This document shows, one piece after another, positions 53,830 to 63,914 of a DNA stretch of 64,000 bases. The stretch lies in NCBI GenBank assembly GCA_964035575.1, contig OZ037855.1, forward strand, positions 744,001 through 808,000. The letters are read 5' to 3'. Within the stretch, counting starts at the first letter, position 1. Every line of letters begins with the position of its first letter. A program made the translations under genes and the position numbers. The notes beneath the pieces were generated by a model. It made no database searches, was not told the DNA's origin, and saw only the letters and a program-made list of their open reading frames with translations. The DNA comes from Rhynchopus sp. YZ270_cl-10. Its lineage: Eukaryota; Euglenozoa; Diplonemea; Diplonemida; Diplonemidae.

Positions 53830-54333
53830 TATTATTAACTCTTTTTTTTCGTGATCGCTGTGATGGTGGAGATGGATTGGGGTTTGAGCAAGGATATCTC
53901 TAAATCCGTCCCTTTTTGGCCAAATTCCGAAATCCCAATCCAAAAAATTCTTTTAGCTTTCCTCCCGTAAAAGCGGTCGCTGAGCGCGCTTCGCGCGCGC
54001 GACTCCCTGCCAGTGCAGGGAGGCGTGGCGCTTTCTCCCCTCTGATGCACAAAAGGCAGGTGGGGAGGGGTGAACCACAATCCGTAGTGTGTGTCAACCT
54101 TATCAGTAACCTCGGTACATTTACGACAGAAACGGCTTATCGTTGATTATTCTTTCACTGCGTTGACTGCAGCGAGGCCCAGTGAGGCTGATGACTGTAG
54201 TGGAAAACAACTATTTTTAAACCCTTAGTAAAAAGCTTAATTCTTTGAGATTCATGACCCCCCACACACCTCTCTAAACCACCCCTGCACGAATGTTAAC
54301 TCGTTGTAGGAATGGCTGAAAGACTATTTTTCT

Positions 54334-57300
54334 CTAAAACAAAGATGGCATATTTTTGCCCGCTCCGGCAGTCGGGATGGAGTGCACGACGTGGGGTGGG
54401 AGGTGAGGGTTGAGGGGGTTGTGGTGCTTCAGGAGGAAGGAGCCGCTGGTGGTTAATCCTGGCGCGGAACGTGGTGGGGATCTGCGTGAGGACGAATTGA
54501 TCACTAACGACGGCCCCTTTGTACCGACTCGCATTTGTCTTTTCGGGGACTTCGTCACCTCTGTTGTCACCTTCTCTGAAGTGCTCTCAACGATTCCACC
54601 CAACGATTTTGCCAACACAGGCAGCATTTTATCCTGCCTTGGCATTGCAGCAGGAACATCGGCAAAAATCTTGAACGGGTCTAATGCCGCATTCGTCTTC
54701 TTCTTTGGCGGAGACTTCAACGCAGACACCTTCAATGGCCCACTGGTTGCAGGGCGTTGCTTCTGTGTGATCGCCGCCATGTGTGCGGGGGCTGGTGGAA
54801 GCTTTTTATCTGTGAGTCCGTGAAATTCGCTTTTTCCTGTGAGGCCTAGATTGTTTTTGTCTGGGGCAAAGGTGGGTTGTGCAGTGTGAGTGCCGAAGGT
54901 GCGGATTTTTTCCCGCATTTCTTCGGTTTGGAGGCGATCGGCAGCGATCTTGGCGACAGCTTCTTGTTTGTTTTGTGTGATGACGTCGCCTACAGCTCCT
55001 TTGAAGAGGCTGTTGAGGCGGCGACGGCGGTGCTGGTCGAAGACTCCTAGGATGCATTTCCTGAAGTTCTCGAGAAGTGTTTCGTCGCGTGTCAGCATGT
55101 CCGTCATGGTGCTGAAGATGCGCAGCACGTCCTCAGGTGTCCGTGTCGCAAGACCGTCCTTCAAACGAGAAGAAGCCCACGACAGCTCCAACGGCTCATC
55201 ATAAACAAACTCCACATTCCCCTGCACCTTCACATCGTTCATCACCTCAAACAGCAGACGGTGCAGATGCACGCACCGTGAGCAAAGCTCATGTGCATGG
55301 TCTGTCCAGAACCGTGCCTCGCTGAGCCGCACAGCAAGCTGTTCCTTCTCCTGGCGTGCACGCGACCGCACCTCTAGCACAGTGCGCTCCATGGCAGTGA
55401 TCCTGTCGCGGGAGACGTCCATGAGCTGCTGCTTCTCTCGCGTGGCGCAGGCCATCATCTTGTGTGCGTGGACGGACTCCATCTTGTGTGCCTGCTTGGT
55501 GTGGTCTGCTGCGTCCTCGAGCTGCATGGTGAGCTCGCTGATCTGGCGGTTGGCCTGCTGGAGCTTGTCTCTGGTATGGTCGCGTTCCTCCATGACACTG
55601 TTGAAGGAGCGTGTGGCGTCCTCCATGCGACGCTCGTGGTCCTTCTTCGCCTTTGCGAGGACCAGGCGCTCCACATCGAGCTTCTCCTCCAGCAGCTTCG
55701 CCTCCCTGCGCAGCGTGTCTGCAAGCCTCTCGCTCGCACGGCGCTCGTCAGCCTGCTCGTCTTGTGTCTTGTAGTGCGACTCCTTCTCGAGAATCAGTTT
55801 GTCGTAAAGCTTTTCATAATCGTCGCGTGCCTTCTTCAGTTCCTCAACATACTCGCTAGCAGCAGCTGCAGCACCCCTGCTGCCAAGCTGCAGGATCTTG
55901 ATCTCACGGCGGAGGAGGTGTTCGCTTTTGTCCTGTGCCTGGCGCACGTCTTGCACGTTGCGTTTGCATTCCTTCTCAATCTGCTTGCGAATGTTTTCGC
56001 ACTCGTCACGCATGCGTACCTCAGCTGCACGAAGCGACGCCTCGCGTGTGACCTTCAGTTTGATGACAAGGTCCTCCTGCCGCTTCGTCTTGGCACGCTC
56101 ATCCTGCAGCTGGTTGCGGTGCATCGTTATCTGCGAGTCGAGCTTCTTTTCATATTCCTCGCGCTGCTTTGTGTTCGCAATCTCTGCATTGCGCACCTGG
56201 GCTTGAAGCGCACGGATCTTATTGCCCTTTTCGTTCATCAAACGGTCCAACTCATTCGCAGTGATCTCCAGCTGTGTGCGGACCTGCTTCAAACTGTCCC
56301 TGTCTTCCTCAGCCTGCTTCTCTCTCACTGCAGCCTCCTTTAACTCTAGCGCCATGCTCTCTGTTTGTTGGCGGTATTCTTCTTTTGCGAGGAGAAGCTT
56401 TTCCTCGCATTCTCGGGTGAGTTGAATCTTTTCCTCTAACATGCGGACGCCAAGCTCTGCCGTCAGCGAGCTCACTTTTTGGTCGCGCGTCTCCTCCTGC
56501 TCGGCACGCTCTTGCGCTACGGCGTCATCCAGACGTGCAGACCATTCCTCCTCCATATCGATAGTCGTCTGTTCGATCGCATCCGCTAGCGCCTGCTGCG
56601 GGGAGGGCTTCTGCCCTGCCAGGTCACACCACCAACGCCACTCATCCTCTGCAAGCATGAGGGTCGCCTCTAGACGTGCACTGTGCCGCAACACGCTGTC
56701 CATGACGTGGCGTCTCTTGGGGCCTCCACTTGAGGTGCATTCTCCGATCAACTCCGTCTGCACCTCTGCGTCCTCCTGCACGACGTCTTTCACCACTTCA
56801 ACAATCTCCACCCTTGGCGTAGGCGGCGCAACGCTAGGCCGTGGTGTCAGCCCTGTCTTCTGCGCCGTGTCTGCCTGCACAACCACCCCCGTCTGCTTCG
56901 CCTCCGCTATCGCTGCTACCGACTCCGTCAGCACCGAACACACCATACGACGCAGCTCAAGCCACTTCTCGTCACCCCGCGCAACAGAGGTGAGGTTCTT
57001 CAGGACCATCGCAACGCGCGATTTGTCTGAGACAGCCTTCTCAGGGGCAGGGGTAGGGGTGGTCTCGTGCAGTGCGCTGACGCGCAGGCTGCTCCCTTCG
57101 TTTGGGTTGTCGGTGTGGCCGGACCGCATGAGCCTCTGAAGCGCGAGGTCCTCTACTTGAATGGCAACAGTGCGCAGAGCCTTCCGTGGTGCAGGTGGTG
57201 CTGCAGGGGACGCAGCAGCGGTAGAGGTGGAGGGAGTGTCCTGCATCGCCGTGCTGAGGCGGAGTGCGCGCTTCAGGATGGTTTGTCCCTTGCTCTTCGT

Positions 57301-59700
57301 CCGCGCAGAGTTTGGTGAGTTGTGTGCACTGCTATGTCTGCGGTCGGTTTTGCGACGCGGTGACTTTGTCTCTTCCTCCTGCTCATCCATCTTCTTTTTG
57401 AGGAATCCTAGGTTAAGTTTTACCCCTGATTTGACGTTGAAGCATTCGTCGTCTTCATCTTTATCCTTATCTTTATCCTTATCCTTTTCCTTCTCCTTAT
57501 CTTTATCTTTATCTTTATCAGACCGATCCTTTATCCGTAATTTATCCACAACCTTAGCCACAGTATGTTCCTTCGTTCTGTCAGCCCCACCAGGGCTAAC
57601 ACTTTTCCGTCTTTTCTTCTTTGGTGTAGTGTTCCCCACTGCCAAGGAGGAAGTCGCGCGAAAGGATTCCGAGCTTGCCAGCTCTGTGCCCACCGTCTCC
57701 ACCTCGAACTCGAGCAGCAGGTCGGGTGGCATCTCTTGCCATTGATTGGCCGCAGTACGGGTGGGACGACGCGCGGGCTTGGTGGACATAAGACCACGTA
57801 CATTGACATCGAGTTGCTCTTGGGTTTCGCTTAGCCGTGAAGGGAAGGCTTCGAATATTGTGAGTTGGTCCTGGCTGCCCTTTGGCTGTCCCATAGCAGT
57901 GTTTGCTGCTGCCGCCGCTGAAGCAGCTGAGTCAAGCAACCCCTTAATAATGTGCAAAAATTCATCCATACTGTCTTTCACAGTAAAGACAAAGGAGTCG
58001 GTAGAGGACCGCACTGCTTCTGCAAAGTCGTTCACAGCAGACTGCGCGTCTGAGCGTGCGAGGTGTGGCTGTAGACGTTTCATCGCTGAGATGGATGACG
58101 TTACTGCTTTGCACATTGCCTTCGTCACTCCGCCTGCTAGCGAGGCTACTGCGTCTTCAGGGACGGATCCGGCATGATTGCCGATAATATCATGCGCCAT
58201 CTCTTCTGCCCCTTTCGCAGATAGGTCGTTCTCCGCAATGCTTGTGAGCAACGCTACACTGACCCGCTCAGAGTGGAGTCTGTCCAGCACGTCGCATTTC
58301 TCGTGCTCCAATTTCGCGATTTTTGTGCTCAATTTTGCGCCGTCAGAAGCGACCCTTTGGAGGCTGATGATGGCCGCACGTTGCTGCGTTTCCTCGTCTC
58401 TTAACAGCTCGACGTAGTCATCGCTTTGTGCATCCATGTTCTGTCGGGCTGCAACCTGCACCTTATGCATTTCAGTGGAAAAGGCGCATTCCAGTTCATC
58501 CCTGATGTCTTGGTTCTGTTGGGTGAGGGCTTGCACTTCGTCCTCAAGAGAAATGACGTGGTCTTCTAGGCCTTGTAGGGCTGCACCGTTGCGTGTAGTG
58601 TTGTCACTGCAGGCATCGGCGTCGTGCATCTCCATGGACGCGTTTTCAAGCATTGTGTTCATGATGCACAGAGAATCTGCCTGTGTCCTGTAGGAATGCA
58701 CTGCCTTGCGCAGCTTCGCTATCAAGTCGTTAAGATGCTGTTCCGAATGCAGTTGTCGCTCCTTCAGCATCTCCATCTCTTCTTTGTAATAAGCCTCTCG
58801 TTGGGCCTGCTCCTCGTGAGAGTCGCATGCTTCGTCATCAAAGATATAACCCGCAGGCACCATCTGTTTTAAATAGCGTCCATATAGTTTGCGATACAAT
58901 TCCACCCTCTCCTTCCGAAAAAAGCGGTTTTGCGCTTTCAGGACTTTAAAATCCCCGAGCAGATCATCCTGTTCTTGCTGCTTAAAATGGCTTATGACTT
59001 CACGGCATTGTGTTATTTTGGTTTCAAATGCGGTTTTTACTTTTTCGGCTTTGCTTGCGTCGAGGCGTTGTAAGAAGAGCTCTGTGTTTTCTGAGGGCGG
59101 TTCTGGGGCTGAGGCAGGACGGCCGCATCCACCGCAGGTAGACAACGACGGGGAGGTAGGGAACAGCGAGGACCGTGCACTAGCCTGCAGACGTGCTAAG
59201 GGAGAGCGCGGAGATGGTGGGCACGCGAAGGCCCTCTGGGACGCCCCCAGCTGGTCTTCTTCGGTAGCTTCCTCCGCCGCAGCGTTGCCCGCAGCAACAA
59301 GAATCGGTCCCTGTGGACGAGGGGAGGGCTGTCTGTCAATGAGATACAGCGGGGCGGGGTACAGCTTGCGTGCAGGAGAGTCGAGTGGAGGCCCATCCGC
59401 GAGGTCCTTCTCCTTCTCTGCAGTGGGTGTAGGCTCATAGGGCGTATCATCTGCAAGACTGAGGATCAGACCCATATTGGAGTGGAAGCGGTCTGGCTTT
59501 GCTTGGAGTCCTTTGCGGTCGCTTACGAGCCTGTTGAATTCACCGAAAAGCGTTTCGTCATCAGGCGTGATAGAAATCTGTCTTGCAGTGCGACGCTCTT
59601 GCATGCGACGCTGTGACTGACGTTCCTCCAACATCCGTTCATGATGTGCTACCGCATTGTTCGTCCTCGTCAAGGAAGAGTGATAGACACTACCTAGCAT
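54334..59700 (-). CDS. Giant coiled-coil protein, 1,788 residues, intronless
   Basis: One uninterrupted frame from the ATG at 59698-59700 (MLGSVYHSSLTRTNN). N-terminal ~220 residues are Pro/Ser-rich. Coiled coils follow (~230-490; for example KVLKAQNRFFRKERVELYRK). An Ala/Ser-rich stretch gives way near the middle to a Lys/Asp/Glu-repeat run (DKDKDKDKEKEKDKDKDK). A second long coiled coil spans roughly 1080-1530 (ENIRKQIEKECKRNVQDVRQ). A globular part follows (SWASSRLKDGLATRTPEDVL; MTDMLTRDETLLENFRKCIL), then a basic Pro/Ser/His-rich tail. Size and layout fit a cytoskeletal, centriolar or flagellar scaffold, but no named family is recognised. The start follows a C/T-rich leader. Confidence 0.8.
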   Translation of the reverse strand: MLGSVYHSSLTRTNNAVAHHERMLEERQSQRRMQERRTARQISITPDDETLFGEFNRLVSDRKGLQAKPDRFHSNMGLILSLADDTPYEPTPTAEKEKDLADGPPLDSPARKLYPAPLYLIDRQPSPRPQGPILVAAGNAAAEEATEEDQLGASQRAFACPPSPRSPLARLQASARSSLFPTSPSLSTCGGCGRPASAPEPPSENTELFLQRLDASKAEKVKTAFETKITQCREVISHFKQQEQDDLLGDFKVLKAQNRFFRKERVELYRKLYGRYLKQMVPAGYIFDDEACDSHEEQAQREAYYKEEMEMLKERQLHSEQHLNDLIAKLRKAVHSYRTQADSLCIMNTMLENASMEMHDADACSDNTTRNGAALQGLEDHVISLEDEVQALTQQNQDIRDELECAFSTEMHKVQVAARQNMDAQSDDYVELLRDEETQQRAAIISLQRVASDGAKLSTKIAKLEHEKCDVLDRLHSERVSVALLTSIAENDLSAKGAEEMAHDIIGNHAGSVPEDAVASLAGGVTKAMCKAVTSSISAMKRLQPHLARSDAQSAVNDFAEAVRSSTDSFVFTVKDSMDEFLHIIKGLLDSAASAAAAANTAMGQPKGSQDQLTIFEAFPSRLSETQEQLDVNVRGLMSTKPARRPTRTAANQWQEMPPDLLLEFEVETVGTELASSESFRATSSLAVGNTTPKKKRRKSVSPGGADRTKEHTVAKVVDKLRIKDRSDKDKDKDKEKEKDKDKDKDKDEDDECFNVKSGVKLNLGFLKKKMDEQEEETKSPRRKTDRRHSSAHNSPNSARTKSKGQTILKRALRLSTAMQDTPSTSTAAASPAAPPAPRKALRTVAIQVEDLALQRLMRSGHTDNPNEGSSLRVSALHETTPTPAPEKAVSDKSRVAMVLKNLTSVARGDEKWLELRRMVCSVLTESVAAIAEAKQTGVVVQADTAQKTGLTPRPSVAPPTPRVEIVEVVKDVVQEDAEVQTELIGECTSSGGPKRRHVMDSVLRHSARLEATLMLAEDEWRWWCDLAGQKPSPQQALADAIEQTTIDMEEEWSARLDDAVAQERAEQEETRDQKVSSLTAELGVRMLEEKIQLTRECEEKLLLAKEEYRQQTESMALELKEAAVREKQAEEDRDSLKQVRTQLEITANELDRLMNEKGNKIRALQAQVRNAEIANTKQREEYEKKLDSQITMHRNQLQDERAKTKRQEDLVIKLKVTREASLRAAEVRMRDECENIRKQIEKECKRNVQDVRQAQDKSEHLLRREIKILQLGSRGAAAAASEYVEELKKARDDYEKLYDKLILEKESHYKTQDEQADERRASERLADTLRREAKLLEEKLDVERLVLAKAKKDHERRMEDATRSFNSVMEERDHTRDKLQQANRQISELTMQLEDAADHTKQAHKMESVHAHKMMACATREKQQLMDVSRDRITAMERTVLEVRSRARQEKEQLAVRLSEARFWTDHAHELCSRCVHLHRLLFEVMNDVKVQGNVEFVYDEPLELSWASSRLKDGLATRTPEDVLRIFSTMTDMLTRDETLLENFRKCILGVFDQHRRRRLNSLFKGAVGDVITQNKQEAVAKIAADRLQTEEMREKIRTFGTHTAQPTFAPDKNNLGLTGKSEFHGLTDKKLPPAPAHMAAITQKQRPATSGPLKVSALKSPPKKKTNAALDPFKIFADVPAAMPRQDKMLPVLAKSLGGIVESTSEKVTTEVTKSPKRQMRVGTKGPSLVINSSSRRSPPRSAPGLTTSGSFLLKHHNPLNPHLPPHVVHSIPTAGAGKNMPSLF

Positions 59701-60507
59701 TGGGGAAGGGGAGGAAGAAGGGGGGTTATTTGATCAAATAGAAGTGAAATTCTATTAGAGGAAGAAGGGAGGGGAGGGGAGGAGCTATCTTAGAGGAATA
59801 TTGTGGAAGCTGTGGTGGAGAGGGGGTCAAAAGGGTGTGAAATAGGGGGGGGGGGGGGGGTTGTAAAGAAGAAATCCATTTATTTTTTTTGGGTTGCTTT
59901 TTACCCCGCCCATTTTGTTGCCTTTTGTTCTGTGGGGGGGAATTCATTTTTTTTGTTGGGAGACTCGTTGCCTCTCCTCGTTCGCGTTCTATATGTGTCT
60001 TATTTTCATTTTTGAGTTTTTTCTGAAAATTTGAAACATACTTTCCCTCATGGCGACCATCCCACCCCACTCCCCTTCCCCGCCCCCTGTTTTGTTTGTA
60101 TTTTTTAAAAACACCTTACCACCACCCTCCACCTGACCAAGAGAGGGGCTCTTTCCGCTCCGTCCCCCCACTCTCTTAGTGTAAAGAAACAATAGCCACC
60201 ACCCGAACCCCAATGCCCCCACCCCCTTTCTCCTCATTTTGCAATAAAATGGGGAGGTGTGTGTGGGGAGAACATGCAAAGAAACAGCGTGTCTACTGCT
60301 CAACGTGCGCCTTGAAAAGGAACAGAGCAAGCATCAGTGCTGCGACGGGCCTGTATAAAAAAAAAAAATAAATTAGATTCATATACTTTCAGTTCACAGA
60401 ATTGAAAGTATTTGAGAGGGTCAATGCAATAAAATAAAAGGTGCGTTGTTTGACAGCTATGGGTAATTCTTAAGAGCGGAACATTAGTTGATGTGTGTGT
60501 TTGATAA
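59701..60507. other. Spacer without a supported gene
   Basis: G-, C- and T-runs (G-run near 59846-59860). An AT-rich palindromic segment (TATACTTTCAGTTC / GAATTGAAAGTA) lies near 60380-60412. No protein-like frame. Confidence 0.55.
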
Positions 60508-61096
60508 CTAATAGGGCTTCTTACGCAGAATATGGTGAATTGTTTGACCCATGCCGCCATACAACCTGCCTAAATTACAGATTATCAAAAACAAAACAAA
60601 AACGTTTAGATGAACCTCATCCTCTCTTTCTATTAAGATGCTTGCCATGAGATCTATCCTATCACCAATACTACCCCCTTTTTGTCATCACAAGCCCCCC
60701 TCCCCTCCACTGAACTATTGCAGTTCTATTAAAAAAAAATGCATACACGGATCCCTTCGTGCCGATGTGGTAGTGCATGAAGATGGGTGCGTAGACTCCG
60801 AGGGCGGGGAGGATCCATGAGGCCTCGATGGGGTTGCCCCAGAGAAGTGCGAGGAGGAGCCCGCCCACTGCCACGACTGCAACGGAGTTCACACGGTTCG
60901 CGATGGACGCAACGCTCTGCTCACCCGCAATGAAGTTGATCATGAACATCTTCCCCGGTGTCACTCTGTTCACCGTACGCTGGCTCTGCGCAGCCTCAAT
61001 CTCATGCTGCGTCAGCCTCCCTTCCACCTGAAAGGTGTGCAGAGTACGCGATGCACCAAACCTGCGCACCTGTCTCATCGCTGTGTGTGTCAACAT
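60508..61096 (-). CDS. Small mitochondrial membrane protein, candidate succinate dehydrogenase anchor subunit (SDHD-like), two exons
   Basis: Exons 61096-60747 and 60565-60508 give 135 residues. The N-terminus ([16 protein letters not shown]) is Arg/Ser-rich and acid-free, as in mitochondrial presequences. Two hydrophobic helices follow: about 70-87 ([16 protein letters not shown]) and 92-109 ([16 protein letters not shown]). Helix 2 runs into HYHIGTKG, like the H-x-H-x-G heme-ligand segment of SDHD. NRVNSV and the NP turn between helices also resemble SDHD. Exon 2 adds [18 protein letters not shown] and the stop. It would anchor complex II and bind heme b and ubiquinone in the inner membrane. 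A third helix is not evident, so the call is tentative. The frame stays open upstream through a (His-Ser)n repeat. Confidence 0.5.
60566..60746 (-). other. Spliceosomal intron, 181 bp
   Basis: Donor GT/GTATGC, acceptor AATTTAGGCAG. Removal joins codons in phase 2 and replaces a low-complexity read-through by a compact basic C-terminus. Confidence 0.65.
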
Positions 61097-61125
61097 TGTG
61101 TGGTTTGGCTGTTTATTCTGGGGAT

Positions 61126-61403
61126 GTGAATGTGAATGTGAATGTGAATGTGAATGTGAATGTGAATGTGAATGTGAATGTGAATGTGAATGTGAATGTG
61201 AATGTGAATGTGAATGTGAATGTGAATGTGAATGTGAATGTGAATGTGAATGTGAATGTGAATGTGAATGTGAATGTGAATGTGAATGTGAATGTGAATG
61301 TGAATGTGAATGTGAATGTGAATGTGAATGTGAATGTGAATGTGAATGTGAATGTGAATGTGAATGTGAATGTGAATGTGAATGTGAATGTGAATGTGAA
61401 TGT
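61126..61403. repeat. (GTGAAT)n hexamer microsatellite, about 46 copies
   Basis: Almost perfect tandem hexamers; the last unit changes to GTGGAT. It ends ~30 bp upstream of the first ATG of the SDHD-like gene and is in its frame, where it would read as alternating His-Ser. No frame contains a stop, so long open frames across it are artefacts of the repeat. Confidence 0.95.
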
Positions 61404-61474
61404 GGATGCAACACGAATACTTTAAAAAATCCTATTTTTTTAAATTCAAGGAAAAATAAAAAAAAAACAATACG

Positions 61475-62235
61475 CAGGGCTCTCAAGATCCTCCACGAAA
61501 AAAGCAGAATTTTCGAAATGAGGAGGATTCATTTTTGCAAAAAAACCCCCCCCAAAAAAAAAATTTTCCCCCCGCAACAAGCGGTCGTCGCGCGCTTCGC
61601 GCGCGCCTCCCTGACAGCCACAGAGCGGAGAGGCGGGTCAATTTTGCGAGATAACAAAAAACGGAAATCTAATCCTTTCTCTTGCACCGTACGCTCCACG
61701 AACCGTACAAAACCCATACGTCTTCCAGAAGCAGGGGCTGATGCAACGGCAGGTAATTTTTAAAAATGGCAAAAATTTTGCAGCTTTGGTCACGTTGCAT
61801 TTTTTGGCTGCAAAATGCAAGGGTATCCAAAGACATTGCCAACTCTATTTTTTTGCGGAGCAAAAAAATAATATAAATGGCGCCGCAGGCGAAAAAAAAT
61901 TGGGGTACGGTGTAAAAATGCTTCCTTTTACACCACAGAATCACTCAACGAACCCTTTTTTTTGAGTAGCAAAAAATGAAAATGGCGCCGCAGGCAAATT
62001 TTTTTAAAGGTGCAGCCCTGGACGGTGCATACAGGCTCGGGAAAATATTGGCTCCCTCCGGGGAGACAAAGTGACCCCCCACTATAAAACCCCTAGGAGG
62101 ATAATCCTCCACCCGAGCCCTCCAAAAAAAAAAAAAAAAATGGAGGAAATCCTCCACCAAAAAAGCCTGAAAAAAAAAAAAAAAAAGCCCCTGGAGGAAA
62201 TATCCTCCCCTACGTGGAGGATCTTGAGAGCACTG
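61475..62235. mobile_element. 761-bp short hAT-type element
   Basis: Terminal inverted repeats CAG(G/T)GCTCTCAAGATCC, 23 bp with one mismatch, and an 8-bp duplication ACAATACG at 61467-61474 and 62236-62243. The CAG ends and 8-bp duplication are hAT hallmarks. The interior carries copy 2 of the hairpin-rich repeat (61581-61895) and GGAGGA/TCCTCC stretches that can pair. No coding frame. Confidence 0.85.
61581..61895 (+). repeat. ~315-bp dispersed hairpin-rich repeat, copy 2
   Basis: Same order of blocks as 33645-33995 (GCGCGC-TTC-GCGCGC hairpin, CTCCCTGACAGCCA, CGTCTTCCAGAAGCAGGGGC, TGCGGAGCAAAAAAA, GGCGCCGCAGGCG). Confidence 0.75.
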
Positions 62236-63015
62236 ACAATACGGACGAGCGGCGAGCGGGAATAGGGAAGGGAAGGGGGCAGTGGGAAACACCGATAGAG
62301 GGTGTAGGTATGAGATGAAAAGCGTGTGCATAATGTGTTTTTATACTGTGGTTTGAAATCCGGGTGCGGAGTCAGCACAGAAAAAAAAAAATACCGACTT
62401 TGATGAACGCGTATTTTTCCCCCTATTTTGTTGCGCCTATGAAGTCATCCTCAAGATCGCATCAAACAGGGAACACATTGGTTATTCAGTTTGTCTGAAC
62501 CCACTCGCCAGTTTTGAAACACTGTTCAAAACAAAACAGACAGTATCTAAACTAGAACTACAATTCACAAGAGGGGCTAACAGTTACGCAAAAAGAAAAG
62601 AAAAATGGAAGATGAATGTGCCTTGCGAGAAACAGAGGCATATCTTTAACACAAAAAAAAAAATCTGAGAAATTGGCAAAGATAACCTGAGCCTTAAAGT
62701 CAGGGGTTAAGTTAGGGCGGGTTTCTGGGTTTTCAAAACCCGGTTTTCGGGTTTTCGGGTTTTTCAAAAAAAAAAAAAAAAAATGGAATCTGAAAAAAAA
62801 AAAAAAAAAATCCAAATTTTTGGGTGGTGTAGGCTGGGAAGGTGGGGTAGGGGTGGGCGGAGCCCCTCCCACCCCACCCTCTAAGAAAAAAATTCCCCCG
62901 ACCCAAACAAACCCCCCGTCAGAACTGGGAATTATTCATATGGCAGCGTCCGCGAAAGACCCCCCCCTAAAGCTAACATCCATGCTTATTGGTATTTCAC
63001 TAATTAAAATTTTGG
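62236..63015. other. Spacer without a supported gene
   Basis: Long A/T runs and G-rich text; a hairpin-like piece GATGAATGTGCC / GGCATATC at 62611-62644 belongs weakly to the small hairpin family. No protein-like frame. Confidence 0.5.
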
Positions 63016-63914
63016 TATTTTATAAGATTTTTTTTTAAAATGAACTCAGAGTTAAGTTTCTGAGTTCATTAAAAAAAAAATCGGTGAAAAATTCCGAGTA
63101 GGTATTAATTTAGATAGGAAAAGCTATGTCAACAGCTATGTGTCCCCTTATTTTACCTGTAAATACTAAGGATATACAAGGAAATCCTCACAAACACCCA
63201 TATAACCACCCATAGAACAACACAACAGGGGGAAATGTAATCACCAGCCAAAGCATTCGCTCAGGAGCTGAAAACCCGGCCTTTCCGAGGCCTAAAAAAC
63301 TTCGCCGAGCTGCAGGTGTATGCAGGGGTCCACTGGCAGGGGGGCAAAGGGTGGGGCGCGAGGAGCTGGATGCGCGAGGTGTGTAGCTCGAAGCATATGT
63401 CCCTCCATATGCAGAAGACAACCACCAGGAGAAAAGGGGTGTCCGCCGTTTACTACTCCTGTAGTTGCATCAGCGACACCCTCAGGACAGTGACAGCGAG
63501 ACGGAGGAGGAAGAGGAGGAACAGGCGGACAATTGTCTGCAACTCTTGGAGAGACTCATCACGGAGGTCAATAGGGTCACTCAAAAAAGGGGGTTTTCTG
63601 CGAGAAAGTCGACATCGCCGCAGACGACCCGGAGCGTGAAGCTCTTTCGCGCTCTATTTAGAGTGTTCGGAGGGGGCGACAAGCCTCCACCCCCCCTTTC
63701 CTCCCCCCCTTTTTGATAATGGGTTTAGAGACAGATATTAGTGAATTCCTTCCTATATCCTTAGTATTTACAGGTAAAATAAGGGGACACATAGCTGCTG
63801 ACATAGCTTTTCCTATCTAAATTAATACCTACTCGGAATTTTTCACCGATTTTTTTTTTAATGAACTCAGAAACTTAACTCTGAGTTCATTGTAAAAAAA
63901 AATCTTATAAAATA
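63016..63914. mobile_element. 899-bp element with 161-bp inverted repeats
   Basis: Left arm 63016-63176 and right arm 63754-63914 are near-perfect reverse complements. Each arm contains its own palindrome ATGAACTCAGAGTTAAG..CTGAGTTCAT. The ~577-bp interior is GC-richer than the arms and carries short frames, the best at 63465-63716 (+) with an acidic run and CLQLLERLITEVNRV; it lacks an ATG, and a stop lies just upstream in frame. No target duplication could be fixed at the ends. Looks like a DNA-transposon-type or foldback element. Confidence 0.65.

Noticed and set aside
60958-61763. Long plus- and minus-strand frames reading as Val-Asn, Glu-Cys or His-Ser repeats
   Set aside because: They come from the stop-free (GTGAAT)n array, which is open in all frames; only the short downstream part matches a plausible protein.
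62704-62990. Possible hAT-type element starting CAGGGGTTAAG
   Set aside because: No matching inverted end or 8-bp duplication could be found downstream.
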